Below, piece after piece: positions 19,296-28,931 of a stretch of 64,000 nucleotides of DNA (positions are counted from its first letter, which is position 1; every line of letters begins with the position of its first letter). The position numbers and the translations under genes were made by a program. The notes below the pieces were generated by a model. The model was not told where the DNA came from and searched no databases. It saw only the letters and a list, made by a program, of their open reading frames with translations. Source of the stretch: an uncultured Sphingorhabdus sp. (GTDB taxonomy: Bacteria > Pseudomonadota > Alphaproteobacteria > Sphingomonadales > Sphingomonadaceae); NCBI GenBank assembly GCA_947501885.1, contig CANMXN010000001.1:868001-932000 (forward strand), in the 5' to 3' direction.

Positions 19296-20390
19296 TCAAC
19301 CCAATATGCCCAATGTTAATAAGAGAAATAGGAAGAGTATGATTACAAAAAATATGCCAATACATAATAAGAATAACCGAACGATAGTTTGCATCCTAGA
19401 GAGCTGATACGCATATTTAATTTGTTTATAGAGATGCAACAAAGGAATGAAAACCAGTGCGGGAATAGTCCATCCACCGCTGACGCCCAGAGCATTTATT
19501 ACCGCCATGAAGATAAATAATAAGCTCATAAAGCTAATCGAATAGATGGTGAAAATCGCATGATCATAGAAATGATATCCACGAAGGCCAATCATCGCGA
19601 ACCAAACGAAAGGGATGGACAATGGGATGAGCAGCCATGCAAATTTATAACCATTAGACTTCATTTTATAGAATGTTAATGCAGTGTTTTCATTAGTTAA
19701 TTTAATACCATCCACCAATTTTTTAGCAAAGATTCCATTCTTATCGGCCCATTCATCCATTCCATCGGTATGAATAATTGATCCATCATTTTGAAAAATG
19801 GTCGCATCCTCTGGTATAATTTCTCCACCGCCTTGAACATGCTTCTCTGCAATATATTCATTACCAGGGCTTACCAATGATAATGCCGTTTCTAACCCTT
19901 TGAGTTTTTCCTCATTATCTACACCTTCATCATCCACTAATTCACCATCGGCAATATCACGCTTCACAAATGCAATTTGCTCCTCAAGGGCTTGGTTACC
20001 TATGTCTCTAACTTCTTCAAAAGTGTTTTCATCATTATTGATATCAGATAAATTCGGGCCTCTAATAAATGAAAAAACGGCAAACATCATAAATATCGAG
20101 AATAGAAATATCGCCATTGGTGATATATATTGCGCTCTTTTTCCAGCAATATATTCGCGCGTCAAAACCCCAGGCTTGAACGAAAGCATTGGTAATGTGC
20201 GCCAAAATTTACCATCAAAATGCAGCACTCCGTGTAAAAAGTCATGCCATATCGCGCCTATAGAACGGTGGATATGGGCGCTCTGGCCACATTGTGCACA
20301 ATAGGAGTTTTGAAGCAGTTCATTACAATTCAGGCAATGATTCACAATATTGTCACCCAAATTATCGCTTTTATCTTTATTTCGCGCCAT
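19296..20390 (-). CDS. DUF3667-type membrane protein with N-terminal zinc ribbon
   Basis: The start at 20390 (MARNKDKSDN...) is chosen because the upstream gene ends at 20399. The 364-residue protein opens with a zinc-ribbon-like Cys19xxCys22...Cys31xxCys34 pattern, then the DUF3667 hallmark HDFLHGVLHFDGKFWRTLPMLSFKPGVLTREYI and GKRAQYISP. About five membrane spans follow, the last at the C-terminus. Between spans 1 and 2 is a long acidic soluble segment, roughly residues 90 to 220. The function of the family is unknown. Confidence 0.75.
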   Translation of the reverse strand: MARNKDKSDNLGDNIVNHCLNCNELLQNSYCAQCGQSAHIHRSIGAIWHDFLHGVLHFDGKFWRTLPMLSFKPGVLTREYIAGKRAQYISPMAIFLFSIFMMFAVFSFIRGPNLSDINNDENTFEEVRDIGNQALEEQIAFVKRDIADGELVDDEGVDNEEKLKGLETALSLVSPGNEYIAEKHVQGGGEIIPEDATIFQNDGSIIHTDGMDEWADKNGIFAKKLVDGIKLTNENTALTFYKMKSNGYKFAWLLIPLSIPFVWFAMIGLRGYHFYDHAIFTIYSISFMSLLFIFMAVINALGVSGGWTIPALVFIPLLHLYKQIKYAYQLSRMQTIVRLFLLCIGIFFVIILFLFLLLTLGILG

Positions 20391-20398
20391 AATTATTT

Positions 20399-21775
20399 CT
20401 ATGCCCGTACACTTTCCCAAGGCCCTGTTATCGCAAAGGTATAAGTCGGCGCATAAAGATTGACGAACATAATCTGCCCATCGGGTGAGAAACATGCTCC
20501 TGCAAATTCGGTTTGTACTTGGCTGCGGCCAAACAAATATGTCTTACCGTCTTTATTAACCCCGCGCAGATGATTATCAACAATGGCCGTATATTGATCT
20601 TCGCATACCATCAAATGACCATTGGGCATAACGCATAAATTATCACCATAATTATAAAATGCAGGATCATTAGACTCTAAAAATAACGACAATGTACCTG
20701 ACGGCACGGCTTTATCATTGCCATCATCAAGCGGGTTCGGAGTATATCGGAAAATCTGTCCATATTTCGCTTTACCGCCGCTAGTACTCACAAAATAAAG
20801 CTGATCTTCATCCCATATCACGCCTTCACCACGCGCAAATATAGCGGCTCCTGCTTTATGGCCGCGAATGCGCAAATCATCATTGAGGTTTTCGACATCA
20901 TCTAAATCAATCCACTTAACACTATATTCTTCACCGCGTATCATGTGTATCGTGTCACTATCCCACCTGCGTGTATCTATGATCCCGACTTTATTAAATG
21001 CCAATGCTTGTAGCTTACCGCCTTTTGCTAATTCGCCTTTCACATTGGGAATGAAGCGATAAAATAGGCTATCATTGCTGTCTTCGGTTAAATAGACAAT
21101 GCCCGTGCGCGGGTCGACACAGACAGCTTCATGGTTGAAACGGCCCATGTCCTTGAGCGGCACAGGATCCGCCATTTTGCCTTCCTCGATTGGTACTTCA
21201 AACACATAACCATGATCTTTATTACCATCACCGCCTGCTTTTTCAGTAGTTTCTTCACAGCTAAGCCAACTACCCCATGGTGTTATGCCGCCCGAACAAT
21301 TTCTGATCGTACCATTGAGCGAGAGCCATTCGCGTTCTAATGTATGCGTCTTAGTATCGTAAATAAGCGTCGTTGTTCCGCCTGGTAGTGGATAGCCGCG
21401 TTCTTTATGGGTATCATAGCTTTTGAAACCCGCTTTAGGTTGCTCGCGCAATGCCCCTTCTCTAATCTGGCTAGGCCGCAGTTCATGGTTACGCACAAGG
21501 GCTACTTTACCATCACCCAGATCGATGCATCCCATACCATCAGCAGCATTGGGCACAACATAACCATCATCCATCACATTACCGAGACGCGAAATAACCT
21601 TATAGGAAAAACCCTCAGGCAAATCGAGTAGAGCATTTGGGTCTCTGATCAAATTACCATATCCTGCCACTTCATTTTTGCTACCTGTGGGGATTTCGGC
21701 AAAGCTTCTTGCTGCCAATGCTGTAAGCGCTGCACCACCAATACCCACACCCAATTGTCTTCTGCTGATTTTCAT
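20399..21775 (-). CDS. PhoX/DUF839-family secreted protein
   Basis: The start at 21775 gives a Tat-type signal (MKISRRQLGVGIGGAALTALAARSFA), with a GAGGAT Shine-Dalgarno sequence just before it. The 458-residue protein shows the PhoX/DUF839 pattern: GMGCIDLGDGKVALVRNHEL, NCSGGITPWGSWLSCEET, GRFNHEAVCVDPRTGIVYLTED, and FAGACFSPDGQIMFVNLYAPTYTFAITGPW near the end. Family members are calcium-dependent periplasmic phosphatases or beta-propeller proteins of unknown role. Phosphatase activity is possible but unproven, and there is no Pho-related neighbour. Confidence 0.82.
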   Translation of the reverse strand: MKISRRQLGVGIGGAALTALAARSFAEIPTGSKNEVAGYGNLIRDPNALLDLPEGFSYKVISRLGNVMDDGYVVPNAADGMGCIDLGDGKVALVRNHELRPSQIREGALREQPKAGFKSYDTHKERGYPLPGGTTTLIYDTKTHTLEREWLSLNGTIRNCSGGITPWGSWLSCEETTEKAGGDGNKDHGYVFEVPIEEGKMADPVPLKDMGRFNHEAVCVDPRTGIVYLTEDSNDSLFYRFIPNVKGELAKGGKLQALAFNKVGIIDTRRWDSDTIHMIRGEEYSVKWIDLDDVENLNDDLRIRGHKAGAAIFARGEGVIWDEDQLYFVSTSGGKAKYGQIFRYTPNPLDDGNDKAVPSGTLSLFLESNDPAFYNYGDNLCVMPNGHLMVCEDQYTAIVDNHLRGVNKDGKTYLFGRSQVQTEFAGACFSPDGQIMFVNLYAPTYTFAITGPWESVRA

Positions 21776-21918
21776 ATCTATATCCTCATATGATAGTCGC
21801 AATAGCCTTTATATGATAGTTGTGACACATATATGGCGATTTACAATTTCTTTCACCTTGGCCTACAGCCATATCGCTGTTAGGGGCTGCATCAAAGATA
21901 TTTATTTGAGAAGATAAT

Positions 21919-23433
21919 ATGAGCAATACAACCGAAACCACACGCCCTATAAAAACACGCCCTATAAAAACACGCATTGCACCCAGCCCAACGGGCGATC
22001 CACACGTTGGCACAGCTTATATCGCGCTGATGAACCATTGTTTCACCAAAAAACATGGTGGGCAAACCATATTGCGGATTGAAGATACTGACCAAGTGCG
22101 TTCCACTCGCGCATCCGAAGATATGATTATCAAATCCTTGCGCTGGCTTGGACTTGATTGGGATGAAGGGCCAGATGTTGGCGGCCCCAATGGTCCCTAT
22201 CGTCAGAGCGAACGCAGCGAAATCTATACACAGCATGCACAGAAACTGCTTGATGATGGCAATGCCTTCAAATGTTATTGCGATTCAGAACGTTTGGATG
22301 CGATGCGCAAAGCGCAGACGAAATCAGGCATGCCGCCGCGCTATGATGGCACATGTTTGCGCCTTAATCATGAGGATCATGAAAAATATGATGCTAAGAA
22401 TACACCTTATGTCGTGCGTCTCAAAATTCCCGTCGAGGGCAAATGCATAGTAAATGATACAATCCGCGGAACCATCGAGTTTGAATGGCCCGAGGTGGAC
22501 ATGCAAGTGCTCATGAAATCCGATGGATTGCCGACCTATCATCTGGCCAATGTGGTGGACGATCATTTGATGGGTATCACCCATGTTATGCGTGGTGAGG
22601 AATGGATTAGTTCTGCGCCCAAACATCTCTTGCTCTATCAATATTTTGATTGGGAAGCTCCGGTGTTAACGCATCTGCCGCTACTTAGAAATTTGGATAA
22701 GTCCAAACTTTCCAAACGCAAGAACCCCACCAGCATTCTCTATTTTGAGCGAGCAGGCTATTTGCCTGAAGCTCTGCTCAATTTTTTGGGGCTTTTTGCA
22801 CGCGCTTCTTCGGAAGGCGAGGAAATGATGAGCCTCGAAGATATGGTCAAAGATTTTGATGCCAAACATATATCGCTCGGCGGTCCTGTGTTTGATATGG
22901 ACAAATTAGATTGGCTCAATGGCCGTTACTTGCGCGAGAATATGGATAGCGATACCTTTTTGGATAAGGTCAAAACATGGACGCTCAATGATGAATATCT
23001 AAAACCTATCGCTGAAATGGCGCAAAGCCGTATCACAAAATTATCCGACCTTGGTGATTTGCTGAGCTTTTTCTTCATGAATCGTATTGCGCATCAAAGC
23101 GCAGAAAATTTGCGCCAAGTGAAACTAGAAGAATTGACCCAACGCCAAATATACCATCTGGTGTTGATGCAATTTGATGCAGCAGCTCTTTGGGATAAAG
23201 CAGCGATAGAAGGCATTTTGCGCCATACAGCCGAGAAATTGGATATTAAGCTCAAATTCCTTATCCAATCTATGTATTTGGCGACAACAGGCTCTATGCA
23301 GTCCGTCCCACTATTTGATGCGATCACTCATTTGGGCCGCGACATTATGCGTCAACGTTTGCGTCATGCTATAGAATTATTAGGCGCACCGACCAAAAAA
23401 GAAGCGAAAACTTGGGAAGATATGCTGCGCTAA
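21919..23433 (+). CDS. gltX: Glutamyl-tRNA synthetase (GltX)
   Basis: This class I synthetase charges tRNA with glutamate. The 504-residue protein has the HIGH-equivalent RIAPSPTGDPHVGTAY, the family motif FRIEDTDQ-like LRIEDTDQVRS, and KLSKR (KMSKS equivalent) in LDKSKLSKRKNP. Alphaproteobacteria often carry two paralogues, one of which charges tRNA-Gln for amidation; which one this is cannot be told. The N-terminus contains a duplicated RPIKT caused by a 15-bp tandem DNA repeat (21941-21970), and a shorter internal start is not obvious. Confidence 0.95.
   Translation: MSNTTETTRPIKTRPIKTRIAPSPTGDPHVGTAYIALMNHCFTKKHGGQTILRIEDTDQVRSTRASEDMIIKSLRWLGLDWDEGPDVGGPNGPYRQSERSEIYTQHAQKLLDDGNAFKCYCDSERLDAMRKAQTKSGMPPRYDGTCLRLNHEDHEKYDAKNTPYVVRLKIPVEGKCIVNDTIRGTIEFEWPEVDMQVLMKSDGLPTYHLANVVDDHLMGITHVMRGEEWISSAPKHLLLYQYFDWEAPVLTHLPLLRNLDKSKLSKRKNPTSILYFERAGYLPEALLNFLGLFARASSEGEEMMSLEDMVKDFDAKHISLGGPVFDMDKLDWLNGRYLRENMDSDTFLDKVKTWTLNDEYLKPIAEMAQSRITKLSDLGDLLSFFFMNRIAHQSAENLRQVKLEELTQRQIYHLVLMQFDAAALWDKAAIEGILRHTAEKLDIKLKFLIQSMYLATTGSMQSVPLFDAITHLGRDIMRQRLRHAIELLGAPTKKEAKTWEDMLR
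21941..21970 (+). repeat. 15-bp tandem duplication in the gltX N-terminus
   Basis: The unit CACGCCCTATAAAAA occurs twice back to back, exactly, within codons 8 to 18 of gltX. It keeps the frame and repeats RPIKT in the protein, just before the conserved RIAPSPTG. It probably arose by slippage and may vary between strains. Confidence 0.9.
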
Positions 23434-23492
23434 TATTAGTTAGCAATAGTGATATCTATCATATTTGATTTGGTGAATAGGCTATGATTGGC

Positions 23493-24461
23493 CTAAAAAA
23501 TACGTGTGAGCGTAAAATAGGCTCCAAAAGTACCAACCGAATATATTAAAGCCCATCTAATTTTATCTTCAGAAAGCCATGTCACACGGCGAATCACCAT
23601 CAAGAGCGCTCCAGCTAAAAGGATGAATAATATCTGCCCCAACTCAATCCCTACATTAAACAATGCTAACGCCCATAACTCTTGCCCTTTTGGCAAGCCA
23701 ATTTCTGATAAGGCTCCTGCAAAACCTAGGCCATGTAATAATCCAAAGGCTGCTGACACTATCCAAGGATAGCGGATTGTAAGACTAGTTTTACCTTGCG
23801 ATTTTCGCTGTGCTTCGATTGCCAAAAAGAATATTGATAGAGCAATCAACAATTCCACTGGACCGCTCGGCACATTCAACAAACCAAGCGCAGTGATGCC
23901 TAATGTGATACTATGGCCCAATGTAAAAGCGGTAATCACCCATAATATTTGCCGCCTCGCAACGATGAGCAAAAGCGCCAATACAAAGAGCAGATGATCC
24001 CAACCCAGCAGCATATGCTCCGCGCCAATACCCAAATATTCACTCAGGCCAGCGCCTTGCGTCTCTGCAAGATTAAGGCTGGGTCTTGTAGGACGTAAAA
24101 TATGAATTTGTTCTTCTTGGCCGCGCTTTTTGATACGCACAAATACATCCGTTAAAGTGCGGTCTAATCCATCTATTGTGATCAAACCATCATCAAGCGG
24201 GCATTTGCTTTTCCAACTTTCAACAATGATATTTCCGACAATCTTTTGCGCGCTATCATTGGGTAATTTGCATTGTGATGGCAAAATAGGGAACAGCTTT
24301 AATTTTCGTCCATCAGTAATCGGAAGCTTCCACTCAATATGAAGGATATCATCATCCTCTTGCAAAATTTCGAGTGCTGCTGGACGTACCTCATGCGCGC
24401 TGGCAGGCATGCTCAAGATAAACATGATAATAATCACAAAAATGCGACAAATGTTCACCAT
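23493..24461 (-). CDS. HupE/UreJ-family membrane protein with secreted N-terminal domain
   Basis: A signal peptide (IFVIIIMFILSMPASA) precedes an extracytoplasmic domain of about 110 residues. Then comes the HupE/UreJ membrane core with GAEHMLLGWDHLLFVLALLL, AFTLGHSITLGITALG and AAFGLLHGLGFAGAL. The conserved histidines (HMLLGWDHL, GHS, HGLGFAGAL) suggest metal transport or sensing, as in the hydrogenase and urease accessory homologues. No hydrogenase or urease gene is near. It overlaps the upstream parvulin gene by seven bases. Confidence 0.82.
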   Translation of the reverse strand: MVNICRIFVIIIMFILSMPASAHEVRPAALEILQEDDDILHIEWKLPITDGRKLKLFPILPSQCKLPNDSAQKIVGNIIVESWKSKCPLDDGLITIDGLDRTLTDVFVRIKKRGQEEQIHILRPTRPSLNLAETQGAGLSEYLGIGAEHMLLGWDHLLFVLALLLIVARRQILWVITAFTLGHSITLGITALGLLNVPSGPVELLIALSIFFLAIEAQRKSQGKTSLTIRYPWIVSAAFGLLHGLGFAGALSEIGLPKGQELWALALFNVGIELGQILFILLAGALLMVIRRVTWLSEDKIRWALIYSVGTFGAYFTLTRIF

Positions 24462-25279
24462 TCTTCGACAATGATCCGATAAGATGAGCGTAATTCATTC
24501 ACTTTTTCGGCTTTACGGCTTAGCTGTTGATCGGCTGTCCAAGCCTCCAACACTTGCGGCCGTACCGCTTTAAAATCGGCCTGCACGGGCGTGTCCACCC
24601 CTTCAATACGAACGATATGCAAACCAAAAGCACTGCCAATAGGCGCGCTCCATTGCCCTGACTCTAGCGCGAAAATAGCGGTCGAAAATTCAGGGCCAAA
24701 CAGCCGAGAAACCTCAACTTTTGGGACCACTGCATAGGATCGTTTTTGGATGAATGGATCTCCTAAGCCTTGCCATTCCACTCCCGATTTTAGCGCTGCT
24801 AACACCTCTTGTGCTTTGCGCTCTAAGCCATCGCCATGTCTTTCTGGCGAGAGATAGACATGGTTGAAACTACGCCGTTCATTGCTGGTAAATTTATCTT
24901 TATTATCAGCATGGTATGCACGCAAAATATCATCAGAAGGGTTCTCAACCTGTGCATCTGCACTAATAATAAAATCCATTTTCTGCGCCATTCTGCGGCG
25001 GATAATCACATCTTCATCCTCTAGCCCAAGACGCTGTGCTTCGCGCACCAAAACTTCTTCTTTTACATATTGATCAATGATATAATCTCGGTCTTTGGCA
25101 CTAGGCTCGCGCCCCGAGGTGCTTGACCAAGCTTTGCTAAGGCGATCTAATTCAGCGCTACTAACAATGATGGTACGGCCCAATTCTCCTTGGTAACTGC
25201 CCCATAGATTATGGATAATTACCAATAATCCGCCTAATAAAAGGAAATGAAAAATTGGCTCGTTAAACAATTTTTTCAT
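24455..25279 (-). CDS. Membrane-anchored parvulin-type peptidyl-prolyl isomerase
   Basis: The 274-residue protein has one N-terminal membrane anchor (FHFLLLGGLLVIIHNLWG), a SurA-like helical region (VSSAELDRLSKAW..., DQYVKEEVLVREAQRLGLEDED) and a PPIC/rotamase-like C-terminal half with GLHIVRIEGVDTP. It would act in the periplasm on folding of secreted partners. It lies between a DUF3604 lipoprotein (15 nt upstream) and a HupE-like protein (overlapping). This fixed trio suggests it matures one of these two. Confidence 0.8.
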   Translation of the reverse strand: MKKLFNEPIFHFLLLGGLLVIIHNLWGSYQGELGRTIIVSSAELDRLSKAWSSTSGREPSAKDRDYIIDQYVKEEVLVREAQRLGLEDEDVIIRRRMAQKMDFIISADAQVENPSDDILRAYHADNKDKFTSNERRSFNHVYLSPERHGDGLERKAQEVLAALKSGVEWQGLGDPFIQKRSYAVVPKVEVSRLFGPEFSTAIFALESGQWSAPIGSAFGLHIVRIEGVDTPVQADFKAVRPQVLEAWTADQQLSRKAEKVNELRSSYRIIVEEW

Positions 25280-25294
25280 AAGGTTAAGCCATAA

Positions 25295-27199
25295 TCACCC
25301 GTTAGAAGGCGTATACCAAATTGGCGACGACCATGCGCGTTCTTGAATAGTTTTTTGCAAATTAGGATTGGGTTCAACACCAGCACGAACCGCATCCCAA
25401 GTGGACCAGCGGCAAACAGGATTTTCCAACACGCGCACATAATAAGAGGCACGTTGATCAACCTTATGCTCCGGGTCACGCCAGAAAGTTTTCAGCTCTG
25501 GCGATCCGCTATCGCTTGATATGCTACAATCCTTCAAATTCACGCTCGCGCCATTATCAGGGCAACGGAAATTAGCATCGGGCGCCGCACCATCGCTGCA
25601 CGCCACATCAAAGACTTTCTCATTCGCTTTGCCGCCTTCAACCCACACTTTCACAACCTGCAAACGCTGTAATGGTGCGCTCATCGGGTCTCGCATGGCC
25701 CAAATAAGAAAGTTCGGGACTTTGCCTTCACCAATTAAATCTCCGCCCATAGGAACGCCGCTTTTATAGGCCTTTACAACCAATTGCGGGTCATCTAATA
25801 GTGATTTATCATAATCAAAACCAGCGAAGAAACGAACCTTTATACGCGTTCCCGTAGTAGCAAATGCTTCTTTACGGCGCATTGCTGCAAAAATACTCTC
25901 ACGGGTATTTTCTTCGGCCCAAACCGCCGCATAACCCGATGCGCCCCAGCGCGAGAACCAATTATCGGCATTGGGATCCAATATCACCCCTTCCCAGCTC
26001 TTTTTGCCATTAGGCGGAACCGAACCACGGCGCTCAGCCGTACCATCAATAATACCAACTTTAGACCAGAAATTTTTCTCATCAAAAGAACCACCCGCAA
26101 CATGGCTATCGGTTGAACCAATTAGGCCAAATTTAAATGGATTAGCCCCCAATTTTTCATCTAATAACAATCCACTGCCAAAGGCTTCACGTACATAACT
26201 ACCTTCATTTTTTGACTTTATCTGTGATGAGAGCAGATATTCATAAATACCAAAATCGGCCCATTCATCATTCGGTGATAATGTTGGATGTGTCTCTGAT
26301 GTACCCTTCACTTGGGTAATCTCAACAATAGGTTCATTGCGCAGACGTTTATCGGCATAGGCCTTGGTGAGTGGCGCGCCATCATAGGTTTCAAGTTTAA
26401 ACATTTCGCCATCGGAAACATTGCTATTATGCGGAATAGAAAGCACATCATTGCCGCCCGCTCGTTGATCATCCATCCAAGTCCATAGATCTTCAGGGTT
26501 GGTCGAATCCAATGTTGAAAAAGGCAAATCGGGGGCCTGGTCTTTAAATACGACATTGCGGTGCAAATTACCGCCAGCAAACCCACCATCTTGGCCGCGT
26601 GTAACCCTAACCGCTGTATATTCATAAGCAGAAAAAGTGGTGAATTTCCCTGGCTGATTATATTTATCAGCAGCATCAATTGTTTGCTTCCAAACATCTT
26701 TGGTTATTTTTTCATCATAAACGCCAGGCATCTTTACGCCATTGCGAATCGCACCACCAACCAATGCAAAAGCCGCTAAGATTTTATCATTGTCGGTACT
26801 AAACATATCCTTGGCAATATCGAGCTTAGAAAGTTCCGTACCCGGAGTATTCATAGCGGGTAAATGCCCCAAATAGGCTGCATGATCGGTTACCGCCATA
26901 AAGTCTAATTTGGGTCCTTCGAGTGTTAAATCATAACCCGATGGATGCGTTATAGTTTCGCCCATACCAAATTTATAGGCATCATCGGGCGTGGTGCGAA
27001 CATTGAAGATATAAGCGTCAAAACTGTTGCGCGTATGGATATGCAAATCACCGAAATAAGCATTGCGGTCAGCATTAGGTTGTTCGGCATTTTCGCCTAT
27101 TCCCAGTTCACTATCGCTATTTTCACTACTATTTTCTTGACCGCAACTGCTCAACAAAGCGACAAGCGCTGCAGCTGTCATATATTGCTTTATCATCAT
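25295..27199 (-). CDS. DUF3604 lipoprotein with PHP-like metal site
   Basis: The start at 27199 is chosen for the SD sequence GGGGGAGAG directly upstream and for a lipoprotein signal (MMIKQYMTAAALVALLSSCG, lipid-anchored Cys19). The mature 616-residue protein has the DUF3604 hallmark YFGDLHIHTRNSFDAY, the PHP-like TDHAAYLG, RDPEHKVDQRASYYVRVLENP and a C-terminal SSPIWYTPSNG. The His/Asp motifs imply a divalent-metal hydrolase fold. Activity and substrate are unknown. It heads a three-gene set with a parvulin and a HupE-like protein. Confidence 0.82.
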   Translation of the reverse strand: MMIKQYMTAAALVALLSSCGQENSSENSDSELGIGENAEQPNADRNAYFGDLHIHTRNSFDAYIFNVRTTPDDAYKFGMGETITHPSGYDLTLEGPKLDFMAVTDHAAYLGHLPAMNTPGTELSKLDIAKDMFSTDNDKILAAFALVGGAIRNGVKMPGVYDEKITKDVWKQTIDAADKYNQPGKFTTFSAYEYTAVRVTRGQDGGFAGGNLHRNVVFKDQAPDLPFSTLDSTNPEDLWTWMDDQRAGGNDVLSIPHNSNVSDGEMFKLETYDGAPLTKAYADKRLRNEPIVEITQVKGTSETHPTLSPNDEWADFGIYEYLLSSQIKSKNEGSYVREAFGSGLLLDEKLGANPFKFGLIGSTDSHVAGGSFDEKNFWSKVGIIDGTAERRGSVPPNGKKSWEGVILDPNADNWFSRWGASGYAAVWAEENTRESIFAAMRRKEAFATTGTRIKVRFFAGFDYDKSLLDDPQLVVKAYKSGVPMGGDLIGEGKVPNFLIWAMRDPMSAPLQRLQVVKVWVEGGKANEKVFDVACSDGAAPDANFRCPDNGASVNLKDCSISSDSGSPELKTFWRDPEHKVDQRASYYVRVLENPVCRWSTWDAVRAGVEPNPNLQKTIQERAWSSPIWYTPSNG

Positions 27200-27313
27200 T
27201 CTCTCCCCCAATGCTATTGATTGCAGGCTCTCACCTCCGCACAGCATTTTATTTCTCTGTTAATTTAATGGAACAGTTAAATAAAAAAGGCAAGTCTGAT
27301 ATAAAACAGATAT

Positions 27314-27928
27314 TTATGATTTCAGAGCACGGGCTGCTGCTGCATTGGCCGTAATAAGCGCTTCATCTGGTTCACCTTTGGGCACAACCCAAGAACCGCC
27401 AACACATAATATTTGGTCAATCGCTAACCAATTAGGAGCAGAGTTTACGTTAATGCCGCCAGTTGGACAAAAAAGTGCATCACCAAAAGGGGCCGCTAAT
27501 GCTTTAAGTGCTGGAGCTCCGCCAGCAGCTTCCGCAGGGAAAAATTTAAAATGCTTCAACCCCAAGTCCATACCCAGCATAATATCACCAGCATTGGCCG
27601 TACCTGGCAAAAAGGGTATATCTGCATCAATAGCAGCGCGGCCCAAATTCTCTGTTAGCCCAGGAGATACGATAAATTCAGACCCTGCATCAATTGCTTG
27701 ATTCAACTCATCAGGGTTAAGCACTGTACCCGCCCCCACAATAGCACCCTCAACGGTTTTCATGGCCTTGATAACATCAAGAGCAGCATCAGTACGCAGC
27801 GTTACTTCTAATACACGTAAACCACCAGCGACCAAGGCTCGCGCGATAGGCACCGCATGTGCAACATCATGAACCACCAAAACAGGTATAACAGGCGCCA
27901 TTCGCATTAATGTACCGATTTTGTTCAT
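27314..27928 (-). CDS. eda: 2-dehydro-3-deoxy-phosphogluconate (KDPG) aldolase
   Basis: Eda splits KDPG into pyruvate and glyceraldehyde-3-phosphate, the last step of the Entner-Doudoroff pathway. The 204-residue protein has GGLRVLEVTLRT with the catalytic glutamate, GAGTVLNPDEL, and the Schiff-base lysine in LKHFKFFPAEAAGG, then FCPTGGINVNSAP. It follows glk by 31 nt and completes the edd-glk-eda operon. Confidence 0.96.
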   Translation of the reverse strand: MNKIGTLMRMAPVIPVLVVHDVAHAVPIARALVAGGLRVLEVTLRTDAALDVIKAMKTVEGAIVGAGTVLNPDELNQAIDAGSEFIVSPGLTENLGRAAIDADIPFLPGTANAGDIMLGMDLGLKHFKFFPAEAAGGAPALKALAAPFGDALFCPTGGINVNSAPNWLAIDQILCVGGSWVVPKGEPDEALITANAAAARALKS

Positions 27929-27959
27929 AATATATCCTTAATCCGTATATAGTGTAATT

Positions 27960-28928
27960 TTATTTCCTAGCCTTTATATAACCAGCAGCAGCTCCATATA
28001 AACCAGGCTCATCATAAAACAACTGTTGAACAGTAATTTGCTCCATCTTTGAACGGAAACGCCCTTTTGCGGTAAATCGCGAACAAAAACCAGATGTTGG
28101 CATATGATCAGCCAATCTTGCTCCTAATCCACCTGTCAAGATGACCTTATTAGCGCCATGTGCTAGCGCCATATCACCTGCGATAGAACCATAAGATAAA
28201 AAGAAGCGATCAAGAGCAGCTACTGCTTTTTCATCATCGCCAGAAATAGCCAATGCCCATAATTCTCTATCATCTACATCTAATCTCTTCCCTTCTTTAG
28301 TAAGGGCATAATATAGAGACCGAAGCGCAGGACCGCTCAATACACGTTCAACCGATACACGGCCATGCTGAGCGCGCAAACCAGATAATAATCCATCTTC
28401 CCAGCTATCAAGCGGCGCAAAATCAACATGTCCGCCTTCTGTCTCTCCGACAGAATAACCTTCTTCACACACAGTTAAATGAGCAACACCTAACCCAGTC
28501 CCTGGTCCCAATATTGTTGTCACACCATATTGAGGAGCTTTTTCAGGGCCACATAAATGGCTAAAATGCTCATCGCTTAACATAGCAACACTATGAGCCA
28601 CTGCTTCAAAATCATTCAATAATATAAAGTCATCAACGTCTATTTCTTTGGCCAAAGTCGCTCTATTGATAACCCAACTATTATTTGTCAAACTTATATG
28701 TTCGCCATCAACAGGTCCTGCTATTGCAATTGCCGCACAACGGGGAAATGGCCCCGATAAATGTATCTTGCTCATTGCTACATAATCATGCCATGCAAGG
28801 GCCAGTGTCGCATAATCTGCTGTATGCAATTTCTTCGTATGGGAGAGGCTGATAACCTTTTCATTATCAATCTCTGCAATTGCAAAACGCGCATGCGTTC
28901 CACCAATATCCGCTATTACTATTTTCAT
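27960..28928 (-). CDS. glk: Glucokinase
   Basis: This ATP-dependent kinase makes glucose-6-phosphate, the feed of the Entner-Doudoroff route. The 322-residue protein has the phosphate-binding ADIGGTHARFAIAEI, the sugar-site AIAIAGPVDGEHISLTNNSW, LLNDFEAVAHS and GPGTGLGVA of the bacterial Glk group. It is 3 nt after edd and 31 nt before eda. Confidence 0.95.
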   Translation of the reverse strand: MKIVIADIGGTHARFAIAEIDNEKVISLSHTKKLHTADYATLALAWHDYVAMSKIHLSGPFPRCAAIAIAGPVDGEHISLTNNSWVINRATLAKEIDVDDFILLNDFEAVAHSVAMLSDEHFSHLCGPEKAPQYGVTTILGPGTGLGVAHLTVCEEGYSVGETEGGHVDFAPLDSWEDGLLSGLRAQHGRVSVERVLSGPALRSLYYALTKEGKRLDVDDRELWALAISGDDEKAVAALDRFFLSYGSIAGDMALAHGANKVILTGGLGARLADHMPTSGFCSRFTAKGRFRSKMEQITVQQLFYDEPGLYGAAAGYIKARK

Positions 28929-28931
28929 TGT

